NCBI GenBank assembly: GCA_029721435.1
Contig: CM056588.1
Location: forward strand, 34,030,930 to 34,094,929
Direction: 5' to 3'
Length of the DNA stretch: 64,000 nucleotides
Origin: Gymnothorax reevesii
Taxonomy: Eukaryota > Chordata > Actinopteri > Anguilliformes > Muraenidae
The stretch's first letter is position 1. The number at the start of each line of letters is the position of its first letter. Positions 57,280 through 64,000 of this stretch are shown here, piece after piece. A program made the position numbers and the translations under genes. The notes beneath the pieces are model-generated. The model had not been told where the DNA came from. It made no database searches and saw only the letters and a list, made by a program, of their open reading frames with translations.

Positions 57280-58594
57280 GGACATTAATGTAAAGTTATC
57301 TTTTACATTGCTAAGTTAGCTAACGTTCGCTAAAGTCTGTAAACTCTATGGCTAACGTCAGTGCTGACGGACGTTGGCTTCACGTGAGCTCCTGCTGCGT
57401 TGTTCACCATGTCACCTTATTTACTATGAAGGAGTTCAGTCGCGACAGGTTAGATTTCTTAAATTCAGTAGCAATAATAATACATAGGCTAAATTAAATT
57501 TATTACCCTGCAGTGCATGAACAATGCTGATCCTCTATCTTGTGTGAGAGCGTGACGGAAACGAGATGATCACGTTTGCTCTGAGACCTGGAAATTTTAG
57601 CTTCTAATTTAAACTTTTCGTTGACCTTCTCCACTCTAAATTCATGAATGTATCCCTCCAATGCATAGTGTAATCCTATTTGCTGACTTCTTGATGATAT
57701 TTGAGCCTATATCGCCAAAAATCATTGATAGCATCCTGAAAAATATCTCCGACCGTAATACCAGCCATTAGCGCCTGTTCTAAAATGTTGATTGTTTGTC
57801 TGAGTCAGTGGAGGGTGCGGGACTTAGCCAAAGGTCAATTCATTGCATCGGTGCAGCAATACTAACAAATAGTCAGTAGAAATGACCAATGTGAAAGATG
57901 AAGCCAATCTGTTAGCCAATCACCTCATTACATCATCTTAGTCTGTGGTTTGATAACACCTGAGTTTTCCCAATCCCAGAAACCATTCTAATACAGGATG
58001 TAATCCACTGTTGGCACCATTTAGCCAATAAGGCAATATTATTTCACCATGTTCTCATTATAAATATTGCACAAACTCTACAATGAGAGCAATACATGAG
58101 CATAAAGCCCTTCATTTTATTTTTACGAAATATATTAACTCCCAGAGCCTGCGCCTATGGACAAACCCCAGAGGGGGAACTGTAGGAGTTGAGTAACTTC
58201 ACCCAACAGGCTCAACCAAGAACCATCGGTGGCATTCCTGAGCAGTTCTGATTACTGGGACACACCCACCAAGGGAGACACACTTCTGCGGCAACATGTA
58301 TAACAAACACACACACAAGTTTGCGCACCTATCCTTGTCAATGCAATGTTCTGACTTCTCAACATTATGGACAGCCCATCCCTAGCCCTACCCCTAACCA
58401 TAACCTTAACCAAACGAAGCCTTACCTTAACCTTAATCAAACCTCATTTCTCACTTGACTCCAAACCACAATCATGACCTCAGAAATGACGTTTTGCCAT
58501 ATTAGGATCAGGCTTTGGTCCCCATTAGGACTACTGGTCCTGACAGGGTCAGGGTTTATACTGGAGAAGGTCTCCTATAAGTAAAAAAATTGTG

Positions 58595-58627
<33 letters not shown>

Positions 58628-59140
58628 GCACACACACACCAGAACTGAGGCCATTCACAAAAAAATGCTTTTTTGGTCATGTAAAAATCAGCAAATTGCA
58701 GGTTCTGTTGGCATTCACTGTGGTAGTTATAGTGATTTGACTGGTTTTTGCCCACTGTGGAGACTGAGGACAGTCTTTAGTGAGTTTTGATGACAGGTCC
58801 AGCACCCACATGTGCATTAGGCAGCCATTATCAAAGCAGACATGCATCGTAAAACACGAGCCAGCCCACTCGCATATTTCATGTGGATATGAAAATAAAC
58901 TTTGGTTTTGCTTAAGAATAAGAACAAAAACCATAAAGGAAGTTACACATAGGTTACTACAAGAGTCCATTGTGTGGTTAACCTTGGTGCTTTACATAGC
59001 GAGTCAATAAGAGCTGCTGACCAAGCCAAAGGTGTAGAATCAACATGGTCGTCTCCCTTGGTCTCCAGTGATGTTAGAGTTTCAAAGCAGAGGAGTCGGA
59101 GACCATCAAATCAAACCTGAGTAACTTCAGGCCCATCTTA
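57280..59140. other. gene-free downstream DNA
   Basis: It holds a stretch of CCCTAACC-like words (about 58378-58440) leading into a dispersed repeat ending in (CA)n at 58595-58640. No exon is supported. Confidence 0.45.
58595..58640. repeat. (CA)n microsatellite
   Basis: A CA run with a CGCG interruption, at the end of a fish-type repeat containing GGACTACTGGTCCTGACAGG. Confidence 0.9.
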
Positions 59141-59149
59141 AATTCTAAT

Positions 59150-59405
59150 TAAAATCCCAAAGTTTCCAAAAATCTCAAATATGTCCCACTGAATAACAGG
59201 GAAAAATGTATAACATGATGAACAAGGTCTCATTATTTTATTTTTGATGAAATGCTGTGGCCATAAAAACACGGCATCCTGGGTTTGAATATTTCTCCCA
59301 ATATAAGTGTGATGCAGCTTCAGCGAAGCCCTGCAACCGCCAGATACGGAAAATGTAACATTGTCTTTCAATGAGGAAAGAATGCTTTTCTGACTTTGAA
59401 CCTAA
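59150..59405 (-). repeat. dispersed repeat family B, copy 3
   Basis: On the minus strand: TTCAAAGTCAGAAAAGCATT, GCTGAAGCTGCATCACACTT, AAATATTCAAACCCAGGATG and CCGTGTTTTTATGGCCACAG. The order is the same as in 15175-15510. Confidence 0.65.
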
Positions 59406-60117
59406 AAGGCAAATCTTAAGCCAAAAAGTAGAGTTTATGGGGTTAAAACAGCAAAATAAAACATATGTGCTGACAGATGAAGTCCTACAAGCTGGCTGAG
59501 CTGATCCATTCTGCAGTATTGCAAACCAAAGTGGAGAAATTCAGGATGGCGGGATGGGGGAGGGTCGGCAAATGGCCTTAACAGACACGTTATGCATCAG
59601 CGCCAGCATGTAGAGAGCTAGAATCGGCCATATCTGCACTGTCTGCTGCAAGGGTTAACCCAAACATTTCAACCTTTTTGTTGAGGCTACCTACAAACAT
59701 CTGGTGAATTAACGGCCAAAGAATATTCCCTGCTCTGGGGGGTTTAAACAATCGGACGTCTTTCAAAAAGCCGACAGACCTGCTATATGACAGTAAGTGA
59801 GTGTCCAGACAGCTCAAACCACTGTGAGAGGTTATGAATAAAGCTCCATTAGATAAAGAAGAGACAGGTTCCTGTGGAAAACAGAAAAAAACCATTAGCT
59901 GCATTTACAGACCACACAAGCTCTCCCAGCTATATAAAAACCTACATCTGCACAAAATTAGTGTACTGGGGACCAGAGTGATAACATGATTGTATATCAG
60001 GATTTATAAGATCACAACAGAACTGAACAGAGGCACGATTCAATATCAGATAAGGCTAGTGGAAGGTAGCACAAGAAGCTGCCAGTAGATGCAGTATTCA
60101 GGACAATGATCCGTAAA

Positions 60118-60245
60118 ACCTGGCCCTCGACTCAAAATTCAGCCCTGGTTTTCATTCTTCCAGGAAATTAACTGAACAATTAATTCCATTAATGAGCCAG
60201 ACGGTCATCACACCTGGCAGATGAAGCAAATTAAGCCGATTATCT
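60118..60245 (+). repeat. possible family A repeat, diverged
   Basis: It contains CCAGGAAATTAACTGAACAA and GCCAGACGGTCATCACACCT, loosely like the family A core. More diverged than the other three copies. Confidence 0.4.
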
Positions 60246-60790
60246 CATAACAATGGAGCGTGTCAAGGTCAGCACATCGACCTTATGCAGCAAGAGAACA
60301 GTCAGTTCTTGTAGTCAATATGTTGGACACGGGAGAAGTGGGACCTGAGCCACTTCAAGAACAGTCAAATAATGATGGCAACATGAGTAGGTTAGAGCAT
60401 GTCCGAAGTGACCAGACATCTGGGGTGTCTCCAGTCAGCAATGGTGAGTACATATAGACAGTGGTCTATGAAGGGACAAACCATGCACCAGTGACAGAAT
60501 TTTGGGGACACAAGGCTCATTGATGCACAAGGGCAATGACAGTTATCCCGTCTGGTCCAAACCGACAGAAGGGCTACTGGAGAACAAGTCACAGAGAATT
60601 TTAATGATACTTGTTAGGAAAGTGTCACAATACACTGTGCATTGCACACTGGTGCACACAGAACTGTATAGCTGCAGTCCAGTTGAAGAGAACAATCCAA
60701 CTCCAGTCCACTGCTGAACGTGCTTCCAACCGGCGCAAGAGTGAAGGAACTGGACCTTGGAGCAATTAAAGAAGGTTACCTGAGGCCCTT
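60245..60790 (+). pseudogene. Tc1-like transposase fragment (N-terminal half)
   Basis: Phrases such as GGGGTGTCTCCAGTCAGCAA, CAAGGCTCATTGATGCACAA, AGTTATCCCGTCTGGTCCAA, AACCGACAGAAGGGCTACTG and AACTGGACCTTGGAGCAATT lie in the order of the N-terminal half of a Tc1-like transposase gene I recognise from fish. Multiple indels and stops break it, and the catalytic C-terminal part after about 60780 is absent. No terminal repeats were found. Confidence 0.7.
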
Positions 60791-62540
60791 TTTTTACATC
60801 ATGTGCTTTGGCTGTGTGTTTGTGCACTGTTTACTTTGGTCAGACGTGGCACTAAGATGCACTGTGGGAAGAGGAGAAGCTGGTGAAGGGGGTGTGATGC
60901 TCAGGTAAATGTTCTGCTGGGAAACTCTGGGTCCAGGATTTCGAGAAGACGTCAGTTTGGCAGAGCTATTGCGGCTGATCGATGTATAAACACTGGTTGT
61001 ATCTGAACTAAATGTTCCACTATAGACAAAGGAGAAGCCGCATAACGTTTTCTACCAGAGGAGATAAAAGATCAGTAGAGTGACTGCACTAATACAGTCC
61101 ATAAATGACTCAGGGAAAAGCTCATTATTACTGCACCACAGACCAAAGGTTTATCCTGGCACAGAGTAAAGAGTTTGATATCAATCTTCAACAATCAGTG
61201 TGACATACGTTTATACCATGTTTGTGTTGAGTGAAGAGAGAGGTGGGAGAGAAAGAGAGGAGAGGGAGTAGGAGGGCGAGAGGGACCGCGGAAGAGAATG
61301 GAATCAAATGCTTCATTCCCCGAGGGATAGTGTTTCCATCCCCAAACAGATGATCATAAACATGCTTTTTAGCCTCAATTTCCACAAATATCCTGTTGAT
61401 CGATAAAATTTCAAACTTTAATTAAGAACAGCACGCAGAATTGCCCCAGACGTCCGTTCGGTCGCCAGTTCCCGCGATTTGGCCTTCGTAACCTTCCACA
61501 GCTGCTCTCACCGTTGAAGCGATTTCAGTTCAATCAAAGATCAGCCATCTGGTAAAATCCTTTCCCCATAGGCTGGAACTCTGGATCAGCCCAGCAATGC
61601 TCCAATTCAATTCAGCAAGATTGCGGATATTGAGGTTTCTGATCTGACGAGTGGAACTAAGCGTAACTTTTTCACCATGGTCACAAGTTCGGCGCACCGC
61701 CGTGTGCACCTATGCGGTCCGTGAAGAAAAACCCGATAATGTTTTGGAGCAGATCTGAGAGGGTATATTTGTGAAGTAGAAGCACTCAAACAGTCCAATA
61801 TTTTTTTAATTTAAGCTTGAGGTTACGTAATCAATCTCCCTCGTGATCATGTGTCACAACATTTTTATCCAACTCCGTCAATCCATGAGTTTCATGAGCA
61901 GGTTCTGAGGCAATGTTGTCCCAGCCACTTCCTGTTAGGGAATCAGTCTCCTGCTTACCCCCACGGTCAGACCAAAGCAGAATCCAACACAAGCTTCCTG
62001 TGCACATGGAACGGCATCTCCACTCCATACATCTGCCCAAACAGCACATGGACTGATGATTCATAAAAACAACCCCGGAGGATCTATGGGACTAAAGTCC
62101 ACATTCAGTGTCAGGCTGTGCACCGGTCATATCTGAAGGCATGAGATCACTGCTCCCCCAGAAACGTTTTTCCGCACCAACATCACTCAGGCCATAAGGA
62201 GTAGGTACTAGTAAATGAAGATTGCTTGACGAGTGGTGGTGAATTTAAGGAGTTGCATTCTGATTTTGCTCGATGGAGAATATTACAAGTTGGACCTCAA
62301 GACCTCAGCGCTCCTACATCGACAGGAGCAGAAACGGTGAGACACATCTTATTTTTCGCAAGCATCACATATTTGGTGCAATTATGCGATCTGAGCAAGT
62401 GCGAGACAGAAAAAAGTCACACACACACACACAGATGTGTGTTAAACACACACTAGAGGAAAGAAAATTGTACGCACATCAGGCATAGGTGCAAGGCAAC
62501 CAAGTAGAACCAAAAGAAAGCGAGGCCTGCACACTTACTG
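60791..62540. other. gene-free downstream DNA
   Basis: No supported exon. A purine-rich GAGAGG-type stretch lies at about 61228-61285 and a short CA run at 62426-62441. Confidence 0.4.
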
Positions 62541-62544
62541 CAGA

Positions 62545-63047
62545 CAAATTTTATTTATTTTTTTATTTATTTATTTAACCCTTATTTAACCAGGGAAGTC
62601 CCGTTGAGATTGAAATCTCTTTTTCAAGGGAGCCCTGGGGGAAGAGGTGGGGAGGGACAGAGGAATTACACAGCCAATTAGATCAGGGGATGATTAGGTG
62701 GCAGATTGAAAGAGCCAGGTTGGGACTTTAGCCATGACACTGGGGAACACCCTACTCTTATCGAAGAGTGTCATAGGACCTTCAATGATCACTGTGAGTC
62801 AGGACCTCGATTTAACGTCTCATCCGAAAGACGGCGTCTCCTTCAGTACAGTGTCCCCGTCACTGCACCAGGGCATTGGGGATTATCCCGCCAGAGGGAA
62901 GATCGCCACCTACTGGCCCACCAACACCTCTTCCAGCAGCAACCTGGTTTTCCTCAGTGGTCTCCCATCCAAGTACCAGCCAAGCCCACACCTGCTTAGC
63001 TTCAGCCACGCAGCTGAAGCAGATCAAATTGTGGTATGGCTGCTGGC
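62545..63047 (-). mobile_element. 5S rRNA-derived SINE (SINE3-like)
   Basis: On the minus strand the head (63047 downward) starts GCCAGCAGCCATACCAC. It then has GAAGCTAAGCAGG (63003-62991, the A-box region) and TACTTGGATGGGAGACC (62975-62959, the C-box region). These are internal promoter parts of 5S rRNA. A unique body follows (CTTTCGGATGAGACGTTAAA near 62836-62817), then CCACCTAATCATCCCC. The tail ends in CTTGAAAAAGAGATTT and a TTTA-rich run. The 5S match is partial and diverged, so this is a retroposon, not a 5S gene. Confidence 0.85.
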
Positions 63048-64000
63048 AAAGTTATCAATTAGGAATTACTTTTCGATCAGGTTTGGATCTTCGTCAGGTG
63101 ACCCGTTTAACACACACTCACACAGCCCTGTGATCCCGGCTCATTTACCCCGACTTCAATAAGATGCTGAAGGGAATATCACGCATTGATCTGGATAATG
63201 AACTCTGAAGAGCCACCCACACACCCTCCTTTCACCAGCATCTTCCACTGAAAAACAAAACCAGTTTTTTGTTGTTCAATCAGCCTATACAGGGCTGTAT
63301 GTTTACTTTTTCTGCTCATAGCACCAGTGCTACAGAGGTTCATAGTCTTGTAGCACAAGACAAAAACTTGTAACACAGTAAAAGCATCGGTTACATCTCT
63401 TAAACCAACCACAAGTAGTGCAGTTTATCATTTAAAGACCTATAAAATACCAATAATCTCTTTGTAAATTGAAGTACTTTCAAGGTCTTGGAATTATTTA
63501 AATTCATACAATTTCAAGTAATTTGCATCAACATTAAACAGACCTCGCCATTATTTGATATTTATACTATTTATTTAAGTACTTACGCATTCTGTGCATA
63601 CTGTTTATATAAACATACTGTAATACTGTTTATACATGCTATTAATTATTAGTGTATTCCTGATACGTGCGGTGATGTGAGGCAGTGGCCTAACCTTTTA
63701 TCGCTAGATTTTGACAACCTGTTCCCACATACTATTCCTGATTAACGATCAAAACTATTAAATCCAAGCCTATAGGAAGCTTGTATACTGATAGTTGATT
63801 CAGTATAGGCCTGTATACTGAAAAAGAGATTCATTGACGTATACGCTTCGATTCAAGACAGCAAGGATGGAAATACGTGAAATCAATAGAAAAAAAATCT
63901 CAACTCTCGAGAATTTTATGTATTGTTTTAACCTTTTGTTCATCGGATTATGAAAGAAGACTGAATATAAACGCCTTATTTTTTTGATAGGGCTTTAAAA
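63048..64000. other. gene-free DNA at the right edge
   Basis: AT-rich sequence with no exon, repeat boundary or RNA gene recognised. Confidence 0.4.

Noticed and set aside
58378..58440. CCCTAACC/CCTTAACC words resembling telomere repeats
   Set aside because: The words are irregular and lead into a known-style dispersed repeat with a CA tract. There is no perfect TTAGGG array, so no interstitial telomere is called.
62955..63047. 5S rRNA gene
   Set aside because: The match is partial and diverged and continues into a SINE body and tail. It is a 5S-derived SINE head.

Overview
The window looks like vertebrate, most probably teleost, nuclear DNA. It has long introns with GT/AG boundaries, CA/TG microsatellites, several eroded Tc1-like transposons, hAT-like MITEs, a 5S rRNA-derived SINE and a Gmr1-type LTR retrotransposon. 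Only one host protein gene is convincingly present. It is a nuclear receptor of the HNF4 family (NR2A), on the + strand, coding from 30126 to 51757. Nine exons reassemble in phase, and a less certain last exon is followed by a poly(A) signal at 51875. The divergent ligand-binding and F domains make the fish/amphibian paralogue hnf4b the most likely identity, but that is an inference. | Layout: 1-30125 is gene-free upstream DNA. It holds a Tc1-like transposon relic (4979-6462), dispersed repeats, short tandem arrays, a 372-bp MITE (25336-25707), and several complex non-repetitive blocks that look like conserved non-coding elements (about 1500-1770, 8195-8420, 14340-14760, 15600-15860 and 28030-28510). 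| 30126-34744 holds HNF4 exons 1-3. Intron 2 is almost filled by a 29-bp minisatellite of about 72 units (2.1 kb). Each unit resembles a 3' splice site, and the array is flanked by a 77-bp inverted repeat. | 34745-45283 is intron 3. Inside it, antisense to the gene, lies an apparently intact 5.9-kb Gmr1-like Ty3/Gypsy element (37896-43809). Its two 465-bp LTRs look identical, and it has a 4-bp target duplication, a tRNA-Gln primer site, a polypurine tract and one 1567-aa Gag-Pro-Int-RT-RNaseH ORF. It landed within the first few bases of an older hAT-like MITE, which itself carries an 8-bp target duplication. | 45284-51757 holds the remaining HNF4 exons: hinge, ligand-binding domain, AF-2 and F domain. 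| 51900-64000 is gene-free downstream DNA. It contains a hAT MITE with a perfect 8-bp target duplication (52091-52292), a frameshifted THAP-domain remnant (57052-57270), a Tc1-like fragment (60245-60790) and a 5S-derived SINE (62545-63047). | How the parts relate: the receptor gene is the only host function seen. The other named elements are mobile or tandem DNA that has enlarged its introns and flanks. The parts most worth attention are the young Gmr1 copy with its SCAN-like capsid and integrase-before-RT order, and the splice-acceptor-like minisatellite in intron 2.
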